Shown here piece by piece: positions 1 through 8,577 of a DNA stretch of 38,403 bases. Position 1 is the stretch's first letter. Each line of letters opens with the position of its first letter. The notes beneath the pieces were generated by a model. That model was not told where the DNA came from and made no database searches. It was given only the letters and a program-made list of their open reading frames with translations. The position numbers were made by a program, and so were the translations under genes. The DNA comes from a candidate division WOR-3 bacterium (GTDB lineage Bacteria; SDB-A), in assembly GCA_016934535.1 (NCBI GenBank), contig JAFGSQ010000057.1:1-38403 (forward strand), written 5' to 3'.

Positions 1-7
1 AAGGACT

Positions 8-3000
8 TTGTCTTTAAGAACCAGAACGCATTTGATTATTGCGGCAATAGCACTGTTGCTGGCTCTTTTGATTTTTATCACTGATTTTTTGTTTTTTAAT
101 CCTTATTTCATCATAGCGATTTGCATTGTGTTTGCGCTTTTGACGATATGGACGGTGGACAGACTCGTTCTGAACAAGATTTCAATCCTATCGCAATTTG
201 CCGACGAACTGATTGAAAATACAGACGAAAACAAAAGGCTCGAATTCAAAGGCGACGACGAGATATCAAAACTCGGAGCGGACCTTAACAGGATGCTTGA
301 CTCCATAAAAGCCTCAAATATAGAAAAACTGATTACCGGCGACATGACCAACGCGATAATAAAAAATTCGCCGATTGGTATTTCTGTCAGAAACAGCAAA
401 GGGACGTTGCTGTATTATAACGATAAATGGAAAAGACTGTGGGGCATGTCCGACGAAGACATCGAAGATGATAAAAAAGACAGGAAGGAATTCAAGACCG
501 ACGACAAGGATTCGTACATGAAAGAGTGGCTTGTTGAAGTCGAAGGCATTTACAAAATCGGCGGGTCTCTTTATATCCCCCAGCTTCACGTTCAAAGACC
601 GAGAATAGGAGATGCGATATGGATCTCGCATTACTTTTATTCGATACAAGGAAAAGACGGAAATGTAGAGAGGGTCGTGATAATGACCGAAGACATAACC
701 GCAAAGAAATTCGAGGAAGACAGAAGAAAAGATAAAAACGACAGGGCCAAGAAATATCAGGATGCGTTGTTTGAGTTGATCAGAGCCGAAAATGATGATC
801 TCGAAGAATATTACGCCTTGCTGCTCGAAAAAACCGCCCAGGCGCTGAAAGTTACTTTTTCGAGTATGTGGTTTTACAACCAGGATCAGTCAGAACTTGT
901 CTGCCATCTTATGTTCAACAGAATAACGAACAGGTTTGAAAAGGGAACCGTAATCAAAACCGACGAATGTCCGCTTTATTTCAATTCTATTGAAATAAAC
1001 AGAATCGTGTCTGTCGACGACGTTTATTCAGACCCAATATCGTCCGAATTCTCAGAAAGCTACTGCAGGGCGATGGATATTTATTCATTGCTTGATGCTC
1101 CAATAAGGTCAAAAGGAGCCGTAATCGGTGTTCTTTGTTTTGAAAGTACAGGACATTTTGTGGAATGGACGGACGATGACGAGAATTTTGCGGCCTCGGT
1201 GTCCGATATAGTTTCTCTGGCGTATGAAACCAGCGAAAAAGAAAAAACGAAGAAACTGCTCGAAGATTCTGAAAGAAAATACAGGGAAATCGTCGACAAT
1301 TCCCTCGTCGGAGTTTTCATCACTGACGTGGAAGGCAATTTTATTTTTGCCAACGATGCGATGGCCAGGATACTGGATTGTGAAAATTCTCAGGCATTGA
1401 TAAATGAAAGAGTCCCGTCTTTTTACGCTTTTCCCGAGCACAGAAAAACACTCATTGATGAAATCCGGAAAGTCAAAAAACTTGAGAATTACGAAATAGA
1501 CCTGAAAACCCCCAAAGACAGAACAAAAAGAGCCTTGCTCAACATTTACTACGGAGAAAATACATTGACTGGCATGGTGATGGATATTTCCGCGATCAAG
1601 GAAACGGAGGAAAACCTCGCTTCTGAAAAAGAGAGGTTGTCGGTGACCTTGAAATCGATTGGAGACGGAGTAATTGTCACTGATATGAAAGGCGATGTCA
1701 TTCTGATAAACACAGTGGCCGAAAAAATGACCGGCTGGACTGAAGAAGAAGCCGTCGGAAAATCAGTCGACGAAGTTTTCAGAATTATTGAGAAAGACAC
1801 GGGAAAACCATTGGAAAATCCGGTTAATAAAGCTATACAAATCGGTGAAATCACGAGCATGACGGAAGGAGCCACACTCGTATCCAAAAACGGCATGGAA
1901 CGTCTTCTTGCCGACAGCGCCGCTCCCATCAAGGACAAGTCGGGGAAGATTATAGGAGTAGTGCTCGTATTCAGGGACATCACTGAAAAATTCAAAATCG
2001 AACAGGAGCTTTTTAAAGTTGACAAACTCGAAACGGTAGGACTTCTCGCCGGAGGAATAGCTCATGATTTCAATAATATGCTCGCCGGAATTCTGGCGAA
2101 TATTTCGCTAGCAAAAATACTGCCTCTTGAAAAAGACAAGATAAAATATCTCGACAAAGCAGAGAAAGCCATAGACAGAGCAAAAGACCTGACGACTCAA
2201 TTGCTCGTGTTTTCCAAAGGAGGAGCCCCTGTAAAAAATGTAGTGTCGTTGAAAGACCTTCTGAAGGAAACAGCCAATTTCGCCCTGACGGGGTCGAAAT
2301 CGAAGTGCGAGTTCCGTTTCTCGGAAAATCTTTCCAACGTCGAAGCCGATCCGGGTCAATTGAGCCAGGTCATCAATAATATTGTTATAAACGCGGATCA
2401 CTCGATGCCTGTCGGGGGAACCATAACAATTGAAGCCGAAAATTTCAAGGTCGGCGGAATATCTACTCTCCCTCTCAAAGACGGCACCTACGTAAAAATA
2501 TCGGTTAAGGACGAAGGGAACGGTATCCCGCCCGAGAATCTGAAAAAAATATTCGATCCTTTCTATTCGACCAAGATAAAAGGCAGTGGACTGGGGCTTT
2601 CCATTTGCTACACCATTGTCAAAAATCACGGAGGACACATAACGGTCTATTCGGAAATCGGCAAGGGGTCGGTGTTTAACTTGTATCTTCCTGCCACACA
2701 CCTTGATGAAAAACAGGAGAAAAAAACCGAGAAGCTGATTTACGGGAAAGGTAAAATTCTTGTCATGGACGACGAGAACATGATCCGGGAAAATACGCAT
2801 GATATGCTTTCGTATCTGGGTTACGAGTGCGACGTCACATCCAGCGGGACTCAGGCTGTAGAAATGTACGAAAAAAGAATGAAAGAAGGCGGCGGATACG
2901 ACGCGGTGATACTCGACTTGACGGTTCCCGGAGAGATGGGCGGGAAAAGAGCCATGAAACTGATAAAAGACTGCGACGAGAAAGCCGTCGGAATAGTTTC

Positions 3001-3127
3001 GAGCGGTTATTCAGACGATCCCGTGCTGTCGGAGTTTTCAAAATTCGGTTTCAGCGGCAGAATTTTAAAGCCTTATAAAATAGAGGAACTGAGCGTTTTA
3101 TTGTCTGAACTTATTGGGCACATGTAA
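8..3127 (+). CDS. Membrane-bound hybrid sensor histidine kinase (HAMP-PAS-GAF-PAS-PAS-HisKA-HATPase-REC)
   Basis: Predicted membrane sensor that autophosphorylates on His and passes the phosphate to its own receiver. Seen in order: two hydrophobic helices (about residues 8-52) with almost no loop between them, a HAMP-like linker (to about 105), a PAS domain (113-237), a GAF domain (252-411), two more PAS domains (421-531 and 543-665), a HisKA domain with His686 in a GGIAHDFNN motif, an ATPase with FDPFYSTK and GSGLGLS boxes (about 778-898), and a receiver (916-1034) with phospho-acceptor Asp970 and a late Lys-Pro. The TTG start at 8 lies only 7 nt from the window edge behind AAGGA, and the missing extracytoplasmic loop is unusual for this layout. 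The true start may therefore lie outside the window. Only 26 nt separate it from the urocanate hydratase gene. Ligand and output partner are unknown. Confidence 0.9.
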   Translation: MSLRTRTHLIIAAIALLLALLIFITDFLFFNPYFIIAICIVFALLTIWTVDRLVLNKISILSQFADELIENTDENKRLEFKGDDEISKLGADLNRMLDSIKASNIEKLITGDMTNAIIKNSPIGISVRNSKGTLLYYNDKWKRLWGMSDEDIEDDKKDRKEFKTDDKDSYMKEWLVEVEGIYKIGGSLYIPQLHVQRPRIGDAIWISHYFYSIQGKDGNVERVVIMTEDITAKKFEEDRRKDKNDRAKKYQDALFELIRAENDDLEEYYALLLEKTAQALKVTFSSMWFYNQDQSELVCHLMFNRITNRFEKGTVIKTDECPLYFNSIEINRIVSVDDVYSDPISSEFSESYCRAMDIYSLLDAPIRSKGAVIGVLCFESTGHFVEWTDDDENFAASVSDIVSLAYETSEKEKTKKLLEDSERKYREIVDNSLVGVFITDVEGNFIFANDAMARILDCENSQALINERVPSFYAFPEHRKTLIDEIRKVKKLENYEIDLKTPKDRTKRALLNIYYGENTLTGMVMDISAIKETEENLASEKERLSVTLKSIGDGVIVTDMKGDVILINTVAEKMTGWTEEEAVGKSVDEVFRIIEKDTGKPLENPVNKAIQIGEITSMTEGATLVSKNGMERLLADSAAPIKDKSGKIIGVVLVFRDITEKFKIEQELFKVDKLETVGLLAGGIAHDFNNMLAGILANISLAKILPLEKDKIKYLDKAEKAIDRAKDLTTQLLVFSKGGAPVKNVVSLKDLLKETANFALTGSKSKCEFRFSENLSNVEADPGQLSQVINNIVINADHSMPVGGTITIEAENFKVGGISTLPLKDGTYVKISVKDEGNGIPPENLKKIFDPFYSTKIKGSGLGLSICYTIVKNHGGHITVYSEIGKGSVFNLYLPATHLDEKQEKKTEKLIYGKGKILVMDDENMIRENTHDMLSYLGYECDVTSSGTQAVEMYEKRMKEGGGYDAVILDLTVPGEMGGKRAMKLIKDCDEKAVGIVSSGYSDDPVLSEFSKFGFSGRILKPYKIEELSVLLSELIGHM

Positions 3128-3153
3128 ATTGTTGCCGCAAAACGGAGGTTTGA

Positions 3154-5184
3154 ATGCCCGGTGATATATCTGGAAATCCTGGAAAAATCTGTATTTTTGA
3201 TGAAATACCTGACGAAAAAAAATTTGAAAAGAACATAAGAAGAGCTCCGAAAAGAGAAATGCCTCTGAGAGACGAAGAAATCGCGAATGCTCTTAAAAAT
3301 GCTCTCAGGTACGTACCCGAGAAATTTCACGAAAAGCTTGCACCTGAATTTCTCGATGAACTGATGACTAAAGGAAGAATATACGCTTACAGGTTCCGGC
3401 CGGAAGGCAACATTAAAGCGCGACCCGTGGAAGAATACGAGGGTATTTTGGACGCCAGGGCTCTTCAAGTAAACATAGACAACAATCTGGATTTCGAAGT
3501 CGCCCTCTATCCTTACGAACTGGTTACCTACGGAGAAACAGGTCAGGTTTGCCAGAACTGGATGCAGTATCATCTAATAAAAAAATACCTAGGAGTCATG
3601 AGCGACGACCAGACGCTCGTAGTTATGTCCGGTCACCCCCTCGGGCTTTTCCCTTCTAAAAAAAACGCCCCGAGAGTTATATCGACAAACGGACTTCTTG
3701 TCGGTCAATGGGACAATTCTGATATTTTCAACAGAGCGGCGGCGCTCGGAGTTTCGAATTACGGACAGATGACAGCGGGAGGATGGATGTACATAGGTCC
3801 GCAGGGAATAGTTCACGGGACTTACATAACTTTGCTAAACGCCGGCAGAAAATATCTCGATTTACCGGAAGATAAAGATTTGGCGGGAATTCTCTTTGTT
3901 TCTTCAGGTCTTGGAGGAATGAGCGGAGCCCAGGCCAAAGCCGTAGAGATAGCAGGAGGTATAGGAGTGATAGCGGAAGTGGACCTATCGAGAATTGAGA
4001 CGAGACATTCCCAAGGGTGGGTAAAAGTCGTGTCCGATGACCTCGACGAAATATTCTCCACGGTCGAGAAATACAGAAAATCCAAAAAGCCTGTGTCGAT
4101 AGGTTATCACGGAAACATAGTTGACCTTCTTGAATACTGCGAATCGAATAAAACCGGGATTGAACTTATCTCGGATCAGACTTCGTGCCACGCCGTATAC
4201 GAAGGAGGCTATACGCCAGCCGGGCTTACTTTCGAAGAGGGCAGAAAGCTCCTCGCGGAGAATCCGGCGGAGTTCAGAATAAAAGTGGACGAATCCCTGA
4301 AAAGGCATTTTACCGTGCTGAAAAAACTGACGGAAAAAGGCGCGCATTTTTGGGACTACGGGAACAGTTTTATGGCGTCAGTATTTGAGGCCGGCCAAAA
4401 GGATATCTCTAAAAACGGGCGAGACACAAACGACGGTTTTATATGGCCTTCCTATGTCGAGGACATAATGGGACCCGTTTGCTTTGACAAAGGATTCGGA
4501 CCTTTCAGATGGATTTGTCTTTCCGGAAAAACGGCAGATCTTGAAAAAACAGACAAAGCCGCGATGGCGTGTCTGGATCCTGAATTGAGCTCGCTTCACA
4601 GAGACAACTATGTGTGGATTAAAGACGCGTCCAAAAACAACCTCGTTGTGGGCAGTAAGGCCAGAATACTTTACGCCGATGAAAAAGGAAGAATGCAAAT
4701 AGCCCTGAAATTCAACAAAATGGTGAGAGATAAAGAAATCGGTCCCGTCATGCTCGGCAGGGATCATCACGACGTTTCCGGCACTGATTCTCCTTTCAGG
4801 GAGACGGCCAACATATACGACGGAAGCCGGTATTCCGCAGAAATGTCGGTGCAGTGCTTCGCGGGCAATGCCGCGAGGGGCATGACGCTTGCCGTCCTTT
4901 CAAACGGCGGCGGGGTCGGTATAGGCAGGGCGAGCAACGGTGGTTTCGGACTGGTTCTCGACGGATCCCCGGAAAAAGACGGAATTATCATTTCGGCAAT
5001 GAGCTGGGATGTTATGTGCGGAGTCGCGAGGAGGTGCTGGGCTTTAAACAAGAATGCGATAGAGACTTCACGCGTATGGAACAGGGAAAGCTTCGGGAAA
5101 GGCTGTATAACGATGCCTCATGAAGCGAATCAGGACACGATAAATAATGCGATCAAAAACAGGCTCAAAAGAGACAGGTCATGA
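3154..5184 (+). CDS. hutU: Urocanate hydratase
   Basis: Cytoplasmic NAD+-dependent enzyme of histidine breakdown that converts urocanate to 4-imidazolone-5-propanoate. The 676-residue protein shows typical urocanase blocks: an early CQNWMQYHL stretch, the glycine-rich SSGLGGMSGAQAKA segment near residues 250-265 that belongs to the NAD-binding part, a DHHDVSGTDSPFRET block, and a late GGGVGIGRASNGGFG block. It is longer than the roughly 550-residue proteobacterial enzyme and fits the longer form known from Bacteroidetes-like bacteria. GGAGG at 3143-3147 sits 6 nt before the ATG. No other hut gene (hutH, hutI, ftcD) is in the window. The preceding gene is a hybrid sensor kinase 26 nt upstream, so the two are probably co-transcribed. 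The stop abuts the glyS stop on the other strand (palindromic TCATGA). Confidence 0.93.
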   Translation: MPGDISGNPGKICIFDEIPDEKKFEKNIRRAPKREMPLRDEEIANALKNALRYVPEKFHEKLAPEFLDELMTKGRIYAYRFRPEGNIKARPVEEYEGILDARALQVNIDNNLDFEVALYPYELVTYGETGQVCQNWMQYHLIKKYLGVMSDDQTLVVMSGHPLGLFPSKKNAPRVISTNGLLVGQWDNSDIFNRAAALGVSNYGQMTAGGWMYIGPQGIVHGTYITLLNAGRKYLDLPEDKDLAGILFVSSGLGGMSGAQAKAVEIAGGIGVIAEVDLSRIETRHSQGWVKVVSDDLDEIFSTVEKYRKSKKPVSIGYHGNIVDLLEYCESNKTGIELISDQTSCHAVYEGGYTPAGLTFEEGRKLLAENPAEFRIKVDESLKRHFTVLKKLTEKGAHFWDYGNSFMASVFEAGQKDISKNGRDTNDGFIWPSYVEDIMGPVCFDKGFGPFRWICLSGKTADLEKTDKAAMACLDPELSSLHRDNYVWIKDASKNNLVVGSKARILYADEKGRMQIALKFNKMVRDKEIGPVMLGRDHHDVSGTDSPFRETANIYDGSRYSAEMSVQCFAGNAARGMTLAVLSNGGGVGIGRASNGGFGLVLDGSPEKDGIIISAMSWDVMCGVARRCWALNKNAIETSRVWNRESFGKGCITMPHEANQDTINNAIKNRLKRDRS

Positions 5185-7332
5185 AGATTGATTTTTTTCA
5201 GTACCTTCTATTACTATCTTTCCAAAATCGGCCAGCTTTCTGAAAAGCCGGGAAACTGAGTAAAGAAGTGCTTTTCTGTTTTCTGTCAGTTTTTTGTTTT
5301 CGACGTTGACCATGACGTTGTCGAAAAAGCTGTCGATTGGTTTTTTCAATTTCAAAAGCTCGTCCATGGCGCCAGAATAATCTTCACTTGAAAGCAGTTT
5401 CTCTACTACAGGTCTTATTCCGTTTAAAGAAGAATACAGGTTTTTTTCATGATTGAGTTCAAAAAGCGATTCTGCCGGTTCGTTTTCAAATTCGAAATCT
5501 TCGAGTATTCTTTCCGTTCTTTTTGATACTATTACAAGGTCTATGAAATTTTCCTGTTCTCTGTACTTAGACAGAGCGAAGGCAATTTCAAAAGCTTTGA
5601 GACAGTCGTTCGAAGACACTGATAAAGCGGCTTCCGCCACGTCATATCTGATTCCTCTGTCTTTTAATGCCCTCGAAGTTCTATCTAAAAGGTACTCATT
5701 TATGTCGTCAAAAGCTTTTTCCAGTACAACTTCGCAAAGGAGTCCCTCCTCATGATACAAGTCGAGATTTTTTTTGATCCACGAATCGAAATCCGCGTGC
5801 CACTTCTTTTCGAGAAGGAATTGAATTATAAGGTTTGCCGCTTTCCTGAGCGCGTATGGATCGGCAGACCCGCTGGGAGTGCCGAGCTTTGAAATGAATC
5901 CGCAAAGATGGTCCATTTTGTCTGTGATTCCGAGCACAACGGTTTCGTCGGAGTAGGTCGATGGGTTTTTTGATGCTGTTTCGAGATAATGATCCCTTAT
6001 AACGGCTGCAGTCTTGTCAGATTCACCTGATTTCAAAGAGTAATAGCTTCCTATGACGCCTTGAAGTGAAGTGAATTCCTTGCCGTCTCTTATCATTGAA
6101 GTCGCCATGTCGCATTTGCAGAGAAGGGAAGCTCTTTCAAGTGTCAAAGGGTCGGTTTCATCAGGACAGAATTTTTTAACAATAGAAACGAGTTCCGTCA
6201 AACGCTCGGTTTTTTGTTTGAGAGATCCTATACCCTTCATGTATGTCATCTCGCCGAGCTTGTCCATAAAGTTTTCAAGAGAAATTTTAGTGTCTTCAAG
6301 AAAGAAAAAAAACGCGTCCTCGAGCCTTGAGCCGACTATTGTTTCGTTGCCTCTCACAGCGTTTTCAGCAGCCCTTGCGGATATTCCGTCGGCGACGTAT
6401 ATAAAATATGGCAGGAGCCGGCCGTCTTTTCCGGCGACTGAAAAATCTCTCTGATGGCTTTTCAGCGCGGTTGTTATTATTTCAGAGGGCAGATTCATGT
6501 ATTCCTCGGGAAGTCTGCCGGTCACCAGAACAGGATATTCGACTAAATTCGAGACTTCGTCGAGTAAATCCTCATCGCGAATCAGAGTTCCGTTCAAATC
6601 AGTACATTTGTTTTCCAGTAGAGAAGAAAGAAGCGTTTTTCTTTCTGAATGATCGGCGATTATTTTGTTTTTTCTCAGTTCTTCCCTGTAATTTTCAGCA
6701 GTCACATCAAATTCCGATTTTTCAGTCAAACGCGACGACCTTGTTTTTGAAGTTGATTTTACCCCGGCTATCTCAAGAGGAATGATTTCATCTCCGTATG
6801 TAAGGACGATGTTTCTCAAAGGTCTGGGAAAGCGGAATTCCGACAGTTCCCATCTCATCGTTTTTGGAAATTTCAACGACGTTAACGCGCCCGGAAGCCA
6901 CGAGGATACAAGTTCTTGAATTTTTTTGCCTTTGAGAAATTTTTTTATGCAAACGAATTCGCCCCTGTCGGTTTTTTGAACAAAAAGATCGTTTTTTGAA
7001 GCGCTGTTTTTCTTTAAAAAACCTTCAAGAGCTTTTGTCGTTGTTCCCGAACAGAGGAGGTTTTCAGAGGAAGTTCCGTCATTTTTGTTTTCAAAAGCGA
7101 TTTTCAAAGAAGGTCCAACAACGAAAATTTCCGAATCCGGTTGTTTTGTGGCAAGATTTTTCACGGTAAGTGCTATTCTTCTCGGTGTGAAAAAAAAGCA
7201 GACTTCTTCATTCGCAAGATTTGATGTTCTTAAAAACTCGGAAATTTTTTCTTTGAGTTCCAAAGTAGCCGGTAAAAGATAAGAAGAAGGAATGTCTTCG
7301 CAATACAATTCAAGAAGAAGGTTTTTATTCAT
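5179..7332 (-). CDS. glyS: Glycine--tRNA ligase beta subunit
   Basis: Beta subunit of the heterotetrameric (alpha2beta2) glycyl-tRNA synthetase, which is responsible mainly for tRNA-Gly recognition. The 717-residue protein has the family's N-terminal start (LLLELYCEDIPSSYL), the MRWELSEFRFPRPLRNIVL block near 160-180, the ADPYALRKAANLIIQFLL block near 480-500, and a helical C-terminal DALR-type anticodon-binding region. The length is slightly above the usual 680-700. The start overlaps the end of glyQ by 8 nt, the common alpha-beta order with translational coupling. The 3' end meets hutU head-on with adjoining stop codons, leaving no room for a separate terminator between them. Confidence 0.96.
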   Translation of the reverse strand: MNKNLLLELYCEDIPSSYLLPATLELKEKISEFLRTSNLANEEVCFFFTPRRIALTVKNLATKQPDSEIFVVGPSLKIAFENKNDGTSSENLLCSGTTTKALEGFLKKNSASKNDLFVQKTDRGEFVCIKKFLKGKKIQELVSSWLPGALTSLKFPKTMRWELSEFRFPRPLRNIVLTYGDEIIPLEIAGVKSTSKTRSSRLTEKSEFDVTAENYREELRKNKIIADHSERKTLLSSLLENKCTDLNGTLIRDEDLLDEVSNLVEYPVLVTGRLPEEYMNLPSEIITTALKSHQRDFSVAGKDGRLLPYFIYVADGISARAAENAVRGNETIVGSRLEDAFFFFLEDTKISLENFMDKLGEMTYMKGIGSLKQKTERLTELVSIVKKFCPDETDPLTLERASLLCKCDMATSMIRDGKEFTSLQGVIGSYYSLKSGESDKTAAVIRDHYLETASKNPSTYSDETVVLGITDKMDHLCGFISKLGTPSGSADPYALRKAANLIIQFLLEKKWHADFDSWIKKNLDLYHEEGLLCEVVLEKAFDDINEYLLDRTSRALKDRGIRYDVAEAALSVSSNDCLKAFEIAFALSKYREQENFIDLVIVSKRTERILEDFEFENEPAESLFELNHEKNLYSSLNGIRPVVEKLLSSEDYSGAMDELLKLKKPIDSFFDNVMVNVENKKLTENRKALLYSVSRLFRKLADFGKIVIEGTEKNQSS

Positions 7333-8176
7333 ATTGATTTTCGGTTTCGACGAATTTTTTTGCCGCGCTTCTCGAAAGTTTTCTTATTCTTGCTATGTAT
7401 GCGGCTCTTTCGTCAGGGCTTATCGCTCCTCTTGCATCGAGAATGTTGAAAAGATGAGAGCATTTTATGACATAGTCATAAGCCGGAAAAACGAGGTTTT
7501 CCGTTATAAGCCTGGCGGATTCTTTTTCATATTTCTCGAAAATCTCGGAGCAGAGTTTTATGTCGGCTTTTTCGAAATTAAATTTGCACCATTCGGTTTC
7601 TGATCTTCCGTATACATCGTTCCACCTGAGATTTTGAGAAAGGGCTATGTCCTGGACACGGCCCTTGTCTTGCAGAAAAAGAGAAATTCTTTCCAATCCG
7701 TAAGTCATCTCAGCGGAAACAATTTCCAGCTCAATGCCTCCCATTTGCTGAAAATAAGTGAATTGACTGATTTCCATCCCGTCGATCCACACTTCCCACC
7801 CCAGGCCCGAAGCGCCTAAAGTGGGGGATTCCCAATCGTCTTCAACGAATCTGATGTCGTGGTCCTCTGCCCTTATTCCTATTTTATCCAGGCTTTCAAT
7901 ATACAGATGTCTGACGTCGGACGGCGAGGGTTTTAACAAGACCTGAAATTGAGTGAACTGCTGGAACCTCAAAGGATTGTCGTTGTATCTGCCGTCTTTC
8001 GGTCTTTTTGAAATTTCGACGTATGCTATCCTGACAGGTTTTTTCCCGAGGGAAAAAAGAAACGTGAAAGGATTGAAAGTGCCCGCGCCGACTTCGCCCG
8101 AGTATGGGTGAGCAATGTAGCATCCCTTTGAAGACCAGTAGTCGCCAAGAGCGCTTATCATTCTGTCGAAACTCAT
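7325..8176 (-). CDS. glyQ: Glycine--tRNA ligase alpha subunit
   Basis: Catalytic alpha subunit of the two-subunit class II glycyl-tRNA synthetase, which forms glycyl-adenylate and charges tRNA-Gly. The 283-residue protein opens with an ISALGDYWSSKGCYIAHPYS block and continues with AGTFNPFTFL, AYVEISKRPKDGRYNDNPLR, FQQFTQFQVLLKPSP and LGASGLGWEVWIDGMEISQFTYFQQ. These are the near-invariant blocks of the family. The ATG lies 1 nt after the stop of the upstream cupin gene, and the 3' end overlaps glyS. This points to one cupin-glyQ-glyS transcript from the promoter at 8486-8513. Confidence 0.97.
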   Translation of the reverse strand: MSFDRMISALGDYWSSKGCYIAHPYSGEVGAGTFNPFTFLFSLGKKPVRIAYVEISKRPKDGRYNDNPLRFQQFTQFQVLLKPSPSDVRHLYIESLDKIGIRAEDHDIRFVEDDWESPTLGASGLGWEVWIDGMEISQFTYFQQMGGIELEIVSAEMTYGLERISLFLQDKGRVQDIALSQNLRWNDVYGRSETEWCKFNFEKADIKLCSEIFEKYEKESARLITENLVFPAYDYVIKCSHLFNILDARGAISPDERAAYIARIRKLSRSAAKKFVETENQYE

Positions 8177-8177
8177 A

Positions 8178-8450
8178 TCATCCGAATTTGTAGAGTTTTC
8201 TCACGGGTTTTTCGACTATCCATGTGCATTTCAAGCCTTTGGGGAAAAAGACCAGGTCACCGGCTTCAAACACAGTTTCTTTGTTTTCTCCGTGTTTGAT
8301 TCTGACTTTTCCTTCGAGTATAATGCAGGTCTCGTTTTCATCGTATTCCCAGTCAAATGTTTCAGCCGGGCATGACCATATGGGCCAATTTTCGGCTCCG
8401 ATGTTTTTTTTTCTTTCTTCGCTGATTTTTTTTTCAACCGAAATTTCCAT
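8178..8450 (-). CDS. Small cupin protein (DUF861/Cupin_3-like)
   Basis: A 90-residue single-cupin protein. The pattern ETCIILEGKVRI, then FEAGDLVFFPKG, then WIVEKPVRKLYKF matches the DUF861/Cupin_3 family (relatives include ureidoglycine aminohydrolase-like and ethanolamine-utilisation EutQ-like cupins). Substrate and metal use cannot be told, and the usual first-motif histidines are not obvious. The reading frame continues upstream to 8513, but the ATG at 8450 is chosen because a perfect GGAGG (8455-8459) precedes it by 4 nt. It is the first gene of the cupin-glyQ-glyS operon, 1 nt from the glyQ start. That placement is probably one of convenience, and no link to tRNA charging can be seen. 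Confidence 0.8.
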   Translation of the reverse strand: MEISVEKKISEERKKNIGAENWPIWSCPAETFDWEYDENETCIILEGKVRIKHGENKETVFEAGDLVFFPKGLKCTWIVEKPVRKLYKFG

Positions 8451-8454
8451 ATAT

Positions 8455-8459
8455 CCTCC
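8455..8459 (-). promoter_or_regulatory. Ribosome binding site that sets the cupin start
   Basis: GGAGG on the minus strand, 4 nt before the ATG at 8450. It decides in favour of this start over the longer open frame, which reaches 8513 and would run back through the promoter. Confidence 0.8.
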
Positions 8460-8485
8460 AGGAATTAGCAAAATACACGGAAAAG

Positions 8486-8513
8486 GATATATTTCAAGGG
8501 CAATACTTGTCAA
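8486..8513 (-). promoter_or_regulatory. Sigma-70 type promoter for cupin-glyQ-glyS
   Basis: On the minus strand a perfect TTGACA (-35, 8508-8513) is followed after 16 nt by TATATC (-10, 8486-8491). The predicted transcription start lies near 8479, giving a leader of about 30 nt before the cupin ATG. No T-box-like leader fits in that space, so tRNA-Gly-responsive control by a T-box is unlikely here. Confidence 0.6.
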
Positions 8514-8577
8514 TGAGATTATCTGTATGAAATCCGAGGATTTTTTGATAAAATATCCCGGGAAGTCAGCATTATAG

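Noticed and set aside
2108-2800. 230-codon open frame on the minus strand inside the hybrid kinase gene
   Set aside because: It is the mirror of a well-supported coding region with all kinase motifs, has no ribosome site and no recognisable domain.
8451-8577. T-box or other riboswitch ahead of cupin-glyQ-glyS
   Set aside because: The predicted leader is about 30 nt, too short for a T-box or glycine riboswitch.
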